The notes under the pieces: model-generated
Told to the model about the DNA's origin: nothing
Seen by the model: the letters and a program-made list of their open reading frames with translations, nothing else
Database searches by the model: none
From: Camellia lanceoleosa
Lineage: Eukaryota > Streptophyta > Magnoliopsida > Ericales > Theaceae
NCBI GenBank assembly: GCA_025200525.1
Contig: CM045762.1
Span: forward strand, 126,113,752-126,177,751
Direction: 5' to 3'
Length of the DNA stretch: 64,000 nucleotides
Translations under genes and position numbers: made by a program
Part shown: one piece after another, positions 1 through 12,980 of the stretch
Layout: each line of letters begins with the position of its first letter
Position numbering within the stretch: the first letter of the stretch is position 1

Positions 1-987
1 CCAGCTAGCCCTTGGTGGCGAAAAATACTATTCTGGGCAGGAGCCCACCAGCTGTTCATTTTTGAAGATATTTATCACCTTTTGAGCTCGAATTCTATAA
101 AAACGAAGTTGTGTGAATGTTTTGAGGTTGAACAAAATTTGGAGAGCCTATATACACCTTGCGAGCTCCTCTCTCCTCTTTTTTCCGTTGCAAGCAACCT
201 TTAAGCTAATCTAACTTCCTTGTGTCATCTCTATACTCCATATACAACCTTGTCTCACCACCTTAGAGCCTTGGTTGATCTTGGAGAAGCATAATTCAAG
301 CTTGGGAGTGGGTTGAAATCAAGTTTGGATCACAAATAACAAGCTTACCCCTTGAAAGGTACAAGCTTAACTCTCGTTTCTTTCATTTGCTTCATAATTC
401 TTACTGTTTTGTGTTGTTTTGAGTCTATTTGAAGTGTTTAAGGTTGGGTTTGAAGAGCTACCAAAAGGCTAAAGAGAGCCTGCTCTTTCCACACCTTTAC
501 CTATAGCTCAAACCCTTCATTACCACTCTTTTTCTTTGATATCTACACTGATTTTCAGAGTCTTCAAATAGCCAAAAATCATGTTTTGAAATTTCAAAAG
601 TAGAGGGGTTTGCCACCCCTCCTTCTTTTTGCTTACTAACCTTCATTCTTCTTTTTATTGTTTAGCTTTTTAAGCTCTTTTATGCATGTTTAGCCTCTAT
701 TTTTCACATGTTAAGGGCTGTTTTAGGGCTATCCAAGCCTTTTAAATTGATTCATGCTTTGTTAGTTCATTTGTTGTCTCATAAGTTGGCATACATAACT
801 TGTTGCATGTTGTTCCAAGCTTTCCTCTACTCATTTCCATGTTTAAGAGTCTAATTGTAACAATTAATCCACCATCCATCTCTTTCATTCTTGAGAATGA
901 TTTCAACCGATTGAGGTTGTTCAAGACATGTAAGGGAGACTCTTACTTAATGGCTTAATGTTTTCAAAGAATCATTGCCAATGATGT

Positions 988-989
<2 letters not shown>

Positions 990-1039
<50 letters not shown>
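990..1039. repeat. (CT)n microsatellite
   Basis: An uninterrupted run of about 25 CT dinucleotides lies inside the LTR fragment. The other LTR copies in the window do not show a run of this length at the equivalent place, so it expanded in this copy. Confidence 0.95.
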
Positions 1040-1041
<2 letters not shown>

Positions 1042-1714
1042 GCTTTAGAAGAACCTCTCGTTTGACATTACTTTTTATTTAGAGGACTTTAACATCACTT
1101 TGGGACAAAATGGACTAAAGAATGGCAAGGCTTAATAAAATGAGCTTAAAACTTGGATCAACACACATAAAGAAAGTAGCTTAAATTGCTTCAACTTGGC
1201 CGGACGTTATGCCAAGTTCCTTGTGTCAAGAGTCGTCACATGCTAATCCATGGCATTTTGATGATTCTTGAAGCGTTACAACCTCCCTCTTTGAGTTCAT
1301 ACTATGACAAAAGGGACGGGTGGTCTTATTCTTTGTATTTTATTGACTTTTGTCCAAAATTGCCTCCGAGACCATCAAGCAATCATTTTTCTCATTGATG
1401 GCTTTGGAATCAAATTCGACCTTCTCTCATGGCTTTCCTATGACAGAGGAGGAAGAAATGGACAAATAGAGCTTGAGGACACGCTGTCTGCATTGGTTCA
1501 CCTTAGAACACAAAAATAGAGCTTTGAACCAAATTGATGTACAGCCGGCCATCAGTGATGCACGACCGGCCCTCAGTGTGTGGCAAGTAGTGCAGTTTTG
1601 TAAAAAACAGAAGCAGTGGCTAAAGGTGAAACAGAGGTGGCTTGGGCAGATAGAGTAGCTCTTACGTGTTGTGCATGCAATCTTCATCCATTTTCACTTG
1701 CGTATTTTGTCGAA

Positions 1715-1960
1715 TGTAATTAATCTTGTTGTAATTAATTAGTTGTAGCTAGTTAATTTTGTAAAGTGTTGTAATTAATTATTTAGTTAATTATTTATTC
1801 AAATTTCGTTTTGTAATTAGTTAGTTAACTAGAATAGTTAGTTAATTCATATTCATTTGTAATAATTAGTTAAGTAGTTTAGCTAATTTCATTTGTTTTG
1901 TAATAATTAGCTTAATTAGCTTAGCTGCAATTAGTTAGTTAATTAGCTAGGTTATTCATT
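1715..1960 (+). repeat. AT-rich degenerate tandem motif (TGTAATAATTAGTTAA-like)
   Basis: About eight loose copies of a motif of the type TTTTGTAATAATTAGTTAA follow one another. Equivalent tracts lie in the sister LTRs (about 8,095-8,230, 20,340-20,590 and 26,160-26,290, opposite strand). The repeated TGTAA and AATAAT words resemble plant polyadenylation signals, so this may be the 3'-end-forming part of the LTR. That role is inference. Confidence 0.6.
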
Positions 1961-2740
1961 CAGACTCTCCTTCGTGAGAGTGTAATGTAATAATGTGTAT
2001 GTCTTCCAATCCCACGTCTTTCTTCCTTTCATTTAACTGCTTATGATGGTTAGATTAGGGACATCACGTTTTTTATTAGCATAACTCATGCTTGCATCCA
2101 TTTGTATTACATGCACCGAGGCTCAGTTCATCATTCTAACTGCATTGTCGTTTCAATATTTCTTTGAATATGTGCTTAAACAACATGCTATTTCATTGTT
2201 TCACATGTCATAAATTAGTAGCCGAGCCTATTAGTTGCATATTGCATGTGTTGCATTAGCCATAACCGCATAATTAGGATCATACATTTTTCTAACTTTG
2301 TTTCTTTTTTGGCTTGGAGAACTAGATGAACGTTTACTTACTTTAGCATAATCACATGTGTGTGAATGTTGCCATGTCTAACATGCTTGCCATGAGGCTA
2401 ATTGCTTAATTGATAAACAGCTTGAATGCCTGTGGATGAAGGCTTATTTCTTGAATTGAAATAATTTGAGCAATATTTCTATGTGATCACTTTTTCAAGT
2501 GGTCCATATTTCGAAACAATTTTACAAAACAAACATGACTCGAGGTGTTCCAATTCTTACAATTTTAGTCTATACTTGTGTGTGTGCGCATCACATAGTA
2601 AATGCTAGCCTAAATAAACCGGAACAAGAGCATATAATGTTGATAAAAATCATATCATGATTAGTAGAGGCCGATCTTTGATCGGGCGAGTGGTGGTGCT
2701 CAAAAGTATTCATGACCTTTCCCTCTCATACCCAAGTTCT

Positions 2741-5700
2741 CAAGTAGAAATAATCCCTTTGTTGAATGCACTCTCAATCTAAATCCCTAACTCATGCAAA
2801 TTTTTGAAAGTGAACAGTGGAGCGGCCATTAACTTTTGTAACAAATCTGGCTCAAGGTTCTGCACCGCTATCCGCATTTGGTCCCTCTCAGAAAGTCGAT
2901 CTATCATTTGTGCTGCCTTTGCTCTCCACTTTGCAAAAAATTCCACAAAAGGTTCTTTAGGATTCTGATGGGATGCTTCAAGCTCTTGGGTGGTCATTTC
3001 AATTTGGGTATTGTAAGAATACTGATTGACAAATGCCTCAGCCAAATCTTCCCAGTTCTACTTCACTCTATCCTCCAACTTGGCATACCAAATGGTTTTT
3101 ATACTCGACAAGGTTCTTCCATACAAAGAGAGTTTCTAAGGCTTAGTCAAACCCATTGGTTTTAGGGCATCCAAGAAAAGTCGGATATGTACCGTAGGAT
3201 CTCCAGACCCGTTGAAATGGTCAATAGGTGGCATTTTGAATTTGTCTGGGAGCCGTACGACAACCTCGGAGTACCCATCCTTTGTGATGACCGAGTACAT
3301 AACCTATCCTACTTTTCTTTTGTGCGTGTTGAGGTTCATCGTGTTAGGGTATCGGGGTCTAACTTGAGGTCTTGTCAACTGTTGGGTTCATCACTTTTGA
3401 AATCTCTTTCTCAAAATTTTAGTCCCTATTTATTTCAATTTTGAGTTTCGCTTGTTTGGGAAGCTTGAAGTTGAATCCGAGGGTTTTTCATTTGAGTTGG
3501 AAATTTTTTGGGCTGAGGGCAGAGGCTGCACGTGTGGGAAACTGGGGGCTTGCCAGGGTGCACATTGCATTATATGAACTTGCGATTAGAGGTGCGGGAC
3601 ATGGGCCGCACGTCTAGGGGTAAGAGGCCCACGTGCGAAAGGTACTCGCCGCACGTACGGGAATGGGCACCGCACATTCGAGAATCTGCAGACTCTGGAA
3701 ATTTGCTTTTTCTTTCCTTCTTGGGCTGTGTGTGTATCACTTTTTACATATCTCTCTCTCTAAAAACCATACCCTGCTCCTTCTCTCAACATTTCCTACA
3801 CCAAATCTCTTAAAACTCTTGATCTCTTGCAATCCATTGGGGTTTTGACCCACATCCTTTACAAATATTGGAGAGCTAAGCAAGGGCCACATTGTGTGCA
3901 GTGGAGATTGGGTTTTGGCACCATTGGATTTGGGGCTTTCATCTATTTTCTTCTCCAAAACTTGAGGTAGGGAATTTCTTTGAGTCATATAAACATTTTC
4001 GCAAATTGTTTTGTCGATTGGAACTCCTTTTTATTGGTTTGAACTTAGTTTTTAACTCATGAGTTGAGGATGATTTTTAAATGTGGGTTTCCATAATGTC
4101 TCTTTTATTTTACAAATTTCTTGAGATCGTGAGTTATATTATTGTAGAGAAATGTTAGTTTAAGTTAAATTCTTTCAAAATAAGGAGGCAAATCGTATGA
4201 GAACCCTAGAATTTAGGAGTCTTTCAAAATGAGGTGAGGTTATGAAATTGATTTTTGATTAATGTTATGATTTTGTTGAATGAAAGGAATCTCATGAAAG
4301 ATGAGAAATAGTGGGGTTTTTTTTTTTTTTTTTTTTTTTTAAGTTGTTGTTCAAGATGTGATTATAGTCATGAAATGACTAGTTTGTTGAGAATATATAA
4401 AAGGTGAAAGTGTTGCCACTCTTGGAATGATGTAAATTATTATATGCTTATGTTACAAAATTGCATTAAACAGGGAAAGGAAATTATGAATTGAAATGGA
4501 AGAAATGTGTGCAAGTGTTACAAGTGAAAGACCATTATAATTGCTTTAACATATAGAAAATTGCTTAAGAGCTCTAAAATAAGGAGCTCTAATAGCTCTA
4601 AAAACACTGTTGCTCTAATTGATGTGATGTTTTACTCTTTGTTTTTTTTTTTTTTTTTAGTTTCCAGCACTGCCAGCTCATTAGAGCTGGCTTAGTGCTC
4701 CTTTTCTAGTGGTCTGTAGCACCACTGTAACATATATTGCATTGGTATTTTAATTGATTTGATTGTTAAAAGTATTTTGAGTTTGAATTTTGAAAACTTT
4801 TGCATTGAGAAAAGAATGTTGTAAAATAAGATATTGTTGAAATGTTTTGGGGTAAATACGTTGGTAAGTCTGGATAGGGGGTGTAGATGGAATTGATTAA
4901 GTTGGCCTAAGTGTCTAGGGTAAAAGACCGAAAACATGCGCGGAGTAGGTGCTACGTGCCTTCCGGTTAGCTATTGATAAAATGGGGATTTGATAGTGCT
5001 AGCTATGCCTACTTATAGACACCAACCTAGGGATTACCTGAGTTGTATTTACCGCCCCATGAAATTGATGTAAAACTATGAAATTGTTAAAATTTCAATG
5101 TCATATTGTGTATGTGGATTTTGAAAGAATAAAGATGAATTTTCTTTTGAAGGCATAGCATGACATGTGCATATCATTTCATGAGAATTGTATAAAATGT
5201 ATATACTTTGTTAAGAAATTTCTACTTGGCGTTATGCTCACCCTATGGGATCTTGGTGAAGGATGTGGCAATCTTGCCAAGTTAGGGCGTGGATGTATCT
5301 ATTGAGAGCACAAGGCTCTTATTTTGTTGTGGTATATTTTGCTAGCCAAGGGCTAATAATGTATGGGTCCGAGAGACTATTTTTGTGTAACTGGGCTTAA
5401 GCCACGGAATTTGTAAGCCCATGAGGGTATTTATTTATTTTTGGATTTGAGGGTTCTACATGCCATAGATTCATGTACTAGGAATCATTGAATGTATATT
5501 CACATATGGAATTATTTTGTATGATCCTCATGAGTTGGAGAATTGTTTTTATTTTTATTTTTATATAATGAATGTTGGTTGATGTACCTTTATGATGTTA
5601 TAAAAATTGGGGCATTACATCCTCAATGTCGGGTATGGAGCTAATTCCCTATGCCTTTTTAAATTGTTTCTCAAGGTTAGCAATTTTTAATAAGATCGGG

Positions 5701-5975
5701 TTGAGATCATTAATAGCAAGGGGAAAAAGGCCCTCATTAGGCTGCACTTGGGGTCTAAAAACTTGAGCATGAGCTAACCCTTCTCGAGGATCTGGACCTT
5801 GTGAATCTTCAGCTGGCGGAGAAGGGTCAAAGTTCGGCTGGGGGCTCGGGACTGGATGTGTGATAAATGCCCCAGATGGGCATTGCATTTCAACATTGGT
5901 CTCGTCCTGTATGGTAATTCCCTGGTTTAGGGTTGTTATCATGGCCACAACTTCTTCTGGACTTTGTGCCATCAC
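2741..5975 (-). pseudogene. gag of Ogre-like element A, split by solo LTR H
   Basis: Two pieces of one Ty3/gypsy (TAT/Ogre-type) gag lie on the minus strand: 5,975-5,625 (N-terminal, proline-rich) and 3,282-2,741. The second matches the intact-order gag of element B at 17,590-18,120, with residues such as EAFVNQYSYNTQIEMTTQEL and NPKEPFVEFFAKWRAKAAQM. The break point corresponds to one position in B's gag, and the intervening 3,283-5,619 is a solo LTR. Frames are interrupted in both pieces. At 2,740 the gag stops at the inverted LTR. The protein would have formed the retroelement particle; it is not functional here. Confidence 0.8.
3283..5619 (+). mobile_element. Solo LTR H (gypsy type, 2.3 kb) inside gag of element A
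   Basis: The segment begins TGTGATGACC and ends GGGCATTACA (TG...CA) and interrupts gag exactly between two parts that are contiguous in element B. Flanks are TCCTT (3,278-3,282) and TCCTC (5,620-5,624), a 5-bp target duplication with one change. Blocks such as the one at 4,855-5,060 match 46,255-46,460 in solo LTR G, so H and G are related and in the same orientation. No coding domain is present. It contains T runs at 4,317-4,340 and 4,640-4,660 and a cluster of CGCACGT-type words at 3,530-3,670. Confidence 0.8.
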
Positions 5976-7016
5976 GGGTTTGTTGAGTTGGATGGGTGTA
6001 ACCTAAGAGCTGAATAACAAGAATTTCGACCTGGTTATACTTGATGTATCTGAATTGGATTAGTCTAGATGGGTTTGACTGGATTGAGTTCTTTAGAATT
6101 GGTCTTTTGGCATTGGATGGATCTTTTCTTTTGGGGATTAGATGGATTGGACCCTCAGTAGGTTTTTTTTTTTTTTTTTTTCCTGGGTTTAGATGGACTG
6201 TGATGGGTTAAGGCTTTTCGGGTTGGATTGGGCTTGGCCTTTGTTGAGTTGGGTACTCCTCATTCTTTGACTCAGATGAACCTAGCATTAAAAACAAATG
6301 CCCCATCAGATCGGGATACCAAGTATGCTGGTCAAAACAAAGCAAGATACAATTTTTTGGCCTTGATTCTGGTTGTGTTATTTTTCCACCATATCAAACA
6401 CAAACCCCTAGATTTTGATCCAAATTTTGATTTTGATATGACCCTCAAGGTTTGAAAAGAATCGCCACAAGATTAAGACTCTCCAAGGATTGCATCACAC
6501 ATTTCCAAAGATTTCACATTTTGCACAAAAGCATTCAAAACAACCCTATGAGAGGTTAGGGTTTCCCTGTCTTAGTTTTGGAGTGATCTAGAGTTTCACT
6601 ATTCAAACAAGTGGTTTTATAACATCCTGAATGTGGTAGAGTATCCTGTCTTAATCTGAATGGTCGCTAGAGCTCACTACATGCATTAGGTCGATTGGTC
6701 CAAAAAGGTACCTTAGCAAGATTACCTAATATACCTCTCACACCTAACACCGAGAAGTGAAAGGAGGATCAAGCAGAACAGGGATAATCCAGATCCAAGG
6801 GTTGTGTTTCCAATATAGCAGAGCCCATGATTGGCCAGCCTTTTGGCAAGCTTTTAGGCAAGCCTCCAGCAAGCCGTTCAGGAATAGCAGATAGAAAACA
6901 CAGTGACTTATAAGCACCAATGCAAATGCAATGCAAATAACATATAAGTGTAGATAAAATTTCACATCATGAATTTCAAGTCAAGTTCTCTAATTCCCTA
7001 GTAGAGTCGCCATAAC
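5976..7016 (-). other. Untranslated leader of element A
   Basis: The stretch lies between the primer binding site and gag. It is collinear with 18,440-19,455 in element B (for example the words around 6,020-6,060 match 18,500-18,545). There is no ORF with a recognisable domain. A T run is present at 6,164-6,181. Confidence 0.7.
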
Positions 7017-7033
7017 TGTAGCTTACTTTTCAT
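7017..7033 (-). promoter_or_regulatory. Primer binding site of element A (tRNA-Arg-like)
   Basis: The reverse complement reads TGGCGACTCTACTAGGG, four bases inside the LTR edge. This resembles the TGGCGACTC-type primer binding sites of plant Ogre/TAT elements, which are described as tRNA-Arg-type. Confidence 0.7.
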
Positions 7034-7037
7034 GCTC

Positions 7038-10000
7038 CTATTGAATACGACTAGCCCTACAATTCAGACTCCAGCAGTTTTGAATCTGATTTCACAAGTG
7101 CAATGTGAAACAGTGAAAACATACAAAGAGTCCAAATCCGACAATTCTTTTGGAAAATTGATTTGAATCAAAAATGCCAAAAATAGACTGCATTGCCAAA
7201 TTGCAAAGTCACTACATAAATATTTTTAGAAAATCTAGGAAACCTGAGACTCGTGCCAAAGGCCACTTATCCATCATCACCAAAGTGTCTCAGCTCGGGA
7301 ACTTAGGTACAAGATGGGAAGGTCATGAATTGAGCACCCCACTCGACCGATCAAAGATCGGCCTCCACTAATCATGATGTGATTCTTATTTACATTATAT
7401 GCTCTTATTCTGATTATTAGACGAACATTACTATGTGTTGCACACATGTATAGACTAATTTGCAAAAGTTGGAACGCTTTGATTTCATGTTTGTTTGAAA
7501 ATTGTTTTGAATATGTACCACTTGAAAAAGTGATCTCATATGTACATTACTCAAATTATCTCAATTTAAGCAATAAGCCTTCATCTCCTGGCATTCAAAC
7601 AGGTATATCATTTAAGCACTTAGCCTCATGGTAAGCATGCTCGATATAGCAACAATCACACGCATGCTATATGCTAAAGCAATAAACGCTCACCTTGTAC
7701 TCCAAGGCAAGCCAAACAAAACAAAAGAATTAGAAAATATGCATGCTCCTAAATAATGCAATATGGCTAATGCAACATATACAATCATGCAAATAACAAG
7801 TTCAGCTACTAGCATGGCATTTGATTCAATCCAAGACATGGGATAAAGCATGTATTCAAGCAAAGATTTTGATCTTGACATTGGTTAGAATGATGAGCCG
7901 AAATCTTATTTATGCAACACGAGTGGATGCAAGTCATAAAAAAAATGCTAAGGAAACATGATGCTGTATGCTACCATCATAAGCAGAGAAATAAATGGGA
8001 GAAAGAAATAGGGGTTGGAAGACATACGCACTTATTACAATTTTGCCCTCGTTCAAGAGGGTCCGAATGAGTATCCAAGTGCCCGAATTAAACTAATTAT
8101 TACAAATTCAAATAAAAATCTAGCTAGATATCTAACTTATTATATCAATAATATTACAACAACAACAACAAGCATAATTACAATCATTATATTTAAGATA
8201 AATAACAATAAGAATGCACGAAAATCGTATGCGCGTTAATGAAGACACTGTTTAGAGACTGCTCTGTTTCACCCTCAGCCACTGCCCTCTGTTTCTACCA
8301 AAAGCATTATGTTTACCAAACATTAGAGCCTGGCCGACCCCTAATGATTCCTGGCTGGGTCCAAATGAGGCCAGTTGTGCCCTAGTTTCTTGCAAAAATA
8401 TGTTTTTGTGCTCTGGGGTGAAAGTAATACAAGAGAGCAACCTTAAAGCATTTTTGTCCCTTCTGCTCCCCCTTATCATGAGACTCAAGAGAAGAGTGAT
8501 TTTAAGTCCAAAACCGTCAATAGTCACAAGTTGATGGCTTGACAATTTTGAACACAATTTGGACAAAACAATTAATAAATGCAATGAAGACGACCACCTC
8601 TCCCTCTCATCATGGAGGCTCAAAGAGGGAGATAGACACGCCTCAAGTTTCATCAAAATATCATGGACTGATAAGTGACAATTCTCGAAGCGATGGATCC
8701 AGCATAACGTCTGGCTGAATCCAACCAATTCTAAACATTTTCTTTAGGTAGATTTCATTGATTTTAAGCCAATTTTATTAATCCCTTTTGACTTACCTTT
8801 TCATTACTTAAATCATTTTGTCCAAGGTGATATTTAAGTCCACTAAATGAGAAAAAATGTCAAACAAGAAGTGATGTATAGCATGAAAGAGAGAATACAC
8901 ATTGATGATGAAACTCCGTAGAGATTAAGCCATTGAGCATAGGTCTCTTTCTCATGCCTTGAATAAAAATCAATCACTTGAAATGACTCTCAAACAAAGA
9001 AAAAAACCAAGAAAGACGGGAGAGTGCAGAAATGATTATGCGAGATTGATTATTAGAATGAGACATTTCACATAGAAACTAAGCAAACAACGCTATCAAC
9101 TCAGATGACTCGGTGTCTAAGTCCTAAACAACCGAAGCCATGAGGACTTACAACACAACAAGCAAAGTATTCAAAGCATAAGCTAATTAGATGAATTAAA
9201 ATAGCCCTAAAACAGCACCTAACATGTTAAAAAAAAAAAAAAACAGTAGCTAAAAGCAAGAGAAAGTAAGTAAAAAGAGTAGAGAAAAAGCTATGGACTA
9301 AAGCCTAAGGAGGGGTGACTAAACCCACCATTTTTTGCACTTTTAAATCACATGTTTCAGCCCCAAATAGTCCAAGAACAATCCCAAAATAGCCCAAAAA
9401 CAGTGGCTAAACATGTGTTTAAAGAGCACAAAAAGATAGACAAAAGCAAGAGATATAAAGCTAGTAAGCAAGACTAAGGAGGGGTGGCTAACCCCTCCAC
9501 TTTTTGGACTTCTAAACCATATTTTCCAGCCCTTTAAAACTTTGAAATTTAGTATAAAAACCAAAGAAAAGAGTGTAAGAACAAAGGGTATGAGCTATGG
9601 GATAAGATGCAAGAAAGGGTGTTAAGCCTCTCTACCTTTGGTAGCTCTTCAACCCCAAGTTCCAACACTTGGAATGGATCTAAAACAATAGGCAAACACA
9701 ATAAAAAGATAGAAAAAGATTGAAATGAAAGCGAGGAAAAAGGTGACAAGCTTATACCTCTTGAAGAGAGCAAGCTTTGGTTATCAAACTTGATTCTAAA
9801 CACCCTCAAGTTTATGAAATATGGTTTGAAACTCTAACAAAAAGCTTCAAGAACAAGCTCTAATGGTGTACGTATTGTGTATGTATAGCTAAAGAAGGTT
9901 TGAAGGTCAAAGGAAGCAAGGAGGATGGTTTTAGCTTTCAATCTCCCTCAAAGCCCTTAGGAAATTCTTCTAACCTTGAAATCTGAATGCATGGGGTCTA

Positions 10001-10777
10001 TTTATAGAATTTGAGCCAATTTGGTCGAAAATATCTCCAAAAAACAACAGCTAGCGAATTCCCGCCAACTGTCCTATTTCTCGCCAGTGAGACCCGGCCA
10101 GGCCCTAAAACACATGGCCGAGCCCAAAAACACACGGCCGGGCCTAAAAAGCAACTCTGGAAAAGTTTTCATTGAGACCCAGCCGGGTCCAAAAATCTAC
10201 ATTCAAGCCCAAGTTCAAACGGGTATATTTCCCTCATCCAGACTCAATTTTAGATGATTCTTGAGTCTAAATTGAAGCCCCGAAAGTCTAGTTTCCAATG
10301 GTGGTGGCCTGACATCTAAATTCTAAGTGGTCAAAGAGATATTCCTAATTTAGTGAAGGATGCTCATTCTTTCTCAACAATTTGATGCTCAACTTCTTCC
10401 TAAACTAATTTTCTTCCCTCCCCTCCTATTTCATTAAACTCCAAACCTATAAATAAGATGTTTTAAATATTTTTCAAAGAGTTTACCTTCCTTCCATTTG
10501 TTTCCACTTTGTCCTTACTCGGTTTACCGAAAAGAACAATGTTTCAAACGAAATGCGAGCCTCGAAATATCGTAGAAGCATTTCAAAAGATATTTTGAAA
10601 TGAGGGTTTTAAGGTCTAAAATAGTTTGCCCAAAATGGGATGTAGGGTTTAGGATTAGAGCTTGAATCCAAATTTCTTCACTGAGAATTCAAAAAATTAC
10701 ACAATGTAACTTTCATCATCGGCTGTTCGGAATAAAGCGATTAAGTCTTAAGGGCGGTCAAAAATAGGGTGTCTACA
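7038..10777 (-). mobile_element. 5' LTR of Ogre-like element A (3.7 kb)
   Basis: On the minus strand the LTR starts TGTAGACACCC (at 10,777) and ends at 7,038, next to the primer binding site. It is collinear with the LTR of element B (19,477-23,134) and partly with C. The outer edge abuts GCTGG, which continues into the 3' LTR of element B, so A inserted into B. A 158-residue ORF at 8,252-8,728 has no recognisable domain and is not called. The LTR carries an A run at 9,231-9,243 and GGCC-rich words at about 8,330 and 10,085-10,145. Confidence 0.85.
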
Positions 10778-11594
10778 GCTGGCAAAAAATATCTATGTTT
10801 TACACAAGTGGCCGGCAGGCCACTAATAGTGGGTAGCCAGCCACAAATAGTGGGTTGCTGGTCACAAAAACCTGCTTGCAGGCCCGACTTGAAATGGGCA
10901 TATCTCCTTCATCCGAACTTGATTTTAGGCTATTCTTGAGTCTAAATTAAAGCCCAGAAGTCTGCTTTCCAATAGAGGTGGCCTCATATCTAAATGCTAA
11001 GCCCAGAACTCATTTTTATCTTAACCAGATTGATGCTAAACTTCAAACAGCCATATCTCCCTCATCCAGACTTAGCTTTAGGAGTTTCTTGAGTCTAAAT
11101 TGAAGCTCCAGAAGTCCACTTTCCTATGGTGGTGGCCTTACAACTAAAATCTAAGTTTTCAAAAAGATAGGCCAAATTTAGTGAAGGCTGCTCTGTTTTC
11201 TCTTAACGATTTCATGCTCAACCATTTCCCCAACTAGTTTTCTTCCATCCCCTCCTATTTTCTTCAACTCCAAACCTATAAATAAGATGTTTTAAAGATT
11301 TTTCAAAGAGTTCACCTCTTTTCAATTTATTTCCAGTCTGTCCTTACTCAGTTTACCAAGAAGTGCAATTTTTAATGAAATGCGATCCTTAGAACATTGT
11401 AGAAACATTTTCAAAAATATTTTGAGAGGGTTTTAAGGTCTAAAATAGTTTTGGTCCAAAATGGGGTGTAAGGTTGGGATTTAGAAGCTCTTCTTGCTGA
11501 AGAAATCGAACATTTATATAGCATAACTTTCATCATCGAGTGATCAACCTAAGGCACCCAAGTCTTAAGGACAGTCAAAAATGGGGTGTCTACA
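10778..11594 (-). mobile_element. 3' LTR of element B, first 0.8 kb (rest displaced by element A)
   Basis: The sequence matches 22,277-23,134, the beginning of the 5' LTR of B. It starts TGTAGACACCCC at 11,594, preceded by a polypurine tract. It is cut at 10,778 by the insertion of element A. The remainder of this LTR must lie to the left of element A and is not seen in the expected orientation in this window. Confidence 0.8.
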
Positions 11595-11610
11595 GTTGCC
11601 CCTCTTTTAC
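11595..11610 (-). promoter_or_regulatory. Polypurine tract of element B
   Basis: The reverse complement reads GTAAAAGAGGGGCAAC and lies directly upstream of the 3' LTR start. This is the expected plus-strand priming site of an LTR retrotransposon. Confidence 0.75.
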
Positions 11611-12980
11611 AGAGCTCGAAGTCATGAAATGACATGAGTGAATGGCAAAGCCCGAAGACGACCCATTTTGACAAAGCCATAAGACTTGGGCAAACAAACA
11701 AAATACAGATGCAGTTGGTTGAACTCGAGGGTTGCCTACGTATCCCATTGCATGGAGTCAAACCAGTGTAGTTCAGGGGTAGGGTGCAAATGATACACAA
11801 TTGTAATGAAATTATGCAAATGATATACAATGTAAGGAAATCATCAAACCATAAACAGTGCAAAATGCACGAATACCATAAAAGAATGGAGATGCAAATC
11901 AAGCTACATTTTATGTAGAAACGAAGTGGGCATAGCCAAATGACGTCTAGCATAGGCTAAGTGCCTACATCCTTAATACTAGCCTCAACGCAGCATAGAC
12001 ACATACATATAACAGAACCATGTTTCAATGTGAAAGGGTTACGAGCACATGTAAAACTATGTTTTTTGTAGAAAGAGAAAGAGTAATTGGGTGGTATGAT
12101 ATAAGTGAAGATTGATCTGTTGAAGAAAGATAATGATCCTAAATGCTAAATGTAACAAGACAAAGTACAATGCAATGGATACAATGAATAAGGCCGAACC
12201 ACATCTTACCTAGATAAGGCATGGACACAAAACAGACCACGTCTAACATAGAAAAGGTGTTGACACCCTCAATATTGGCCTTAGCGCAGCTTGGGTACTT
12301 ACACATGACAGAACCATGTTTCAACGAGGGAAATGTATGGGCACATGCCAAACTAAGCTTAACATGGAAAGGATACAGGTGATAAAATGGTATGATGCAG
12401 TAGATGCATGCAATAAATTCTATATGCAATACGATAGAGGTAATATATGTGATGGAATCGATAATAACTATGATGTAGTAGTTGGGAAGTGGTGCCTTAC
12501 AAAGTACCTTATAAAAGCAATCGGCAATGACTTACCTTATGCTGCTGTGGATCTTCCTCATCTTCTCGGCTTTAAGTCTTCTGCCTTTATCCTGCGCTTC
12601 CAAACCACAGGTACTACTTTTCTCCCTGGCTATGTTTGCAACTTTCCCTATTCTCCAACAAGGTGACAGGCTAGGTTGGTTCAATATCCAGAATTGAGGC
12701 GCAAGCAAGATACCTCAACCTATGGGGCTGCCATATAGATTTTAAGCCAAGGATACACCCCTGGGTAATTAAACTAGACTTTAGTCTCAGAAATTTCGAA
12801 CCTTTGCGTTCTAGGCCTCGTCCATTCAAACTCTATTTTCCATCGTCTCAATTGATCTCCTAGGAACTCACTACAAACACAGTTAGGCGGCTATACCAAA
12901 CCGCCTGAAATTGTTTGGGCATGACAAACACCAAAGGAATTGCACCTTTAGGGGATTTAAGATCTCCTAGACCCAGTAAG

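Larger units (their letters stand above)
1..2740 (+). repeat. Ogre-like LTR fragment, inverted relative to element A
   Basis: This segment is the reverse complement of most of the LTR at 7,038-10,777: for example the hairpin CCGATCTTTGATCGG at 2,671 and the flanking text match 7,347 read backwards, and the first lines match the sequence around 10,000-10,050. It therefore reads LTR-sense on the plus strand. It enters the window already inside the LTR and stops near 2,740, about 300 bp short of the LTR 3' end, where it abuts gag of element A. It holds no gene; short ORFs near 1,186-1,519 are LTR sequence with no recognisable domain. Confidence 0.75.

Noticed and set aside
8252..8728. 158-codon minus-strand ORF in LTR A
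   Set aside because: It lies inside the LTR, and the homologous LTR at 1,186-1,660 carries stops and frame changes at the same place. There is no domain, so it is chance open frame.
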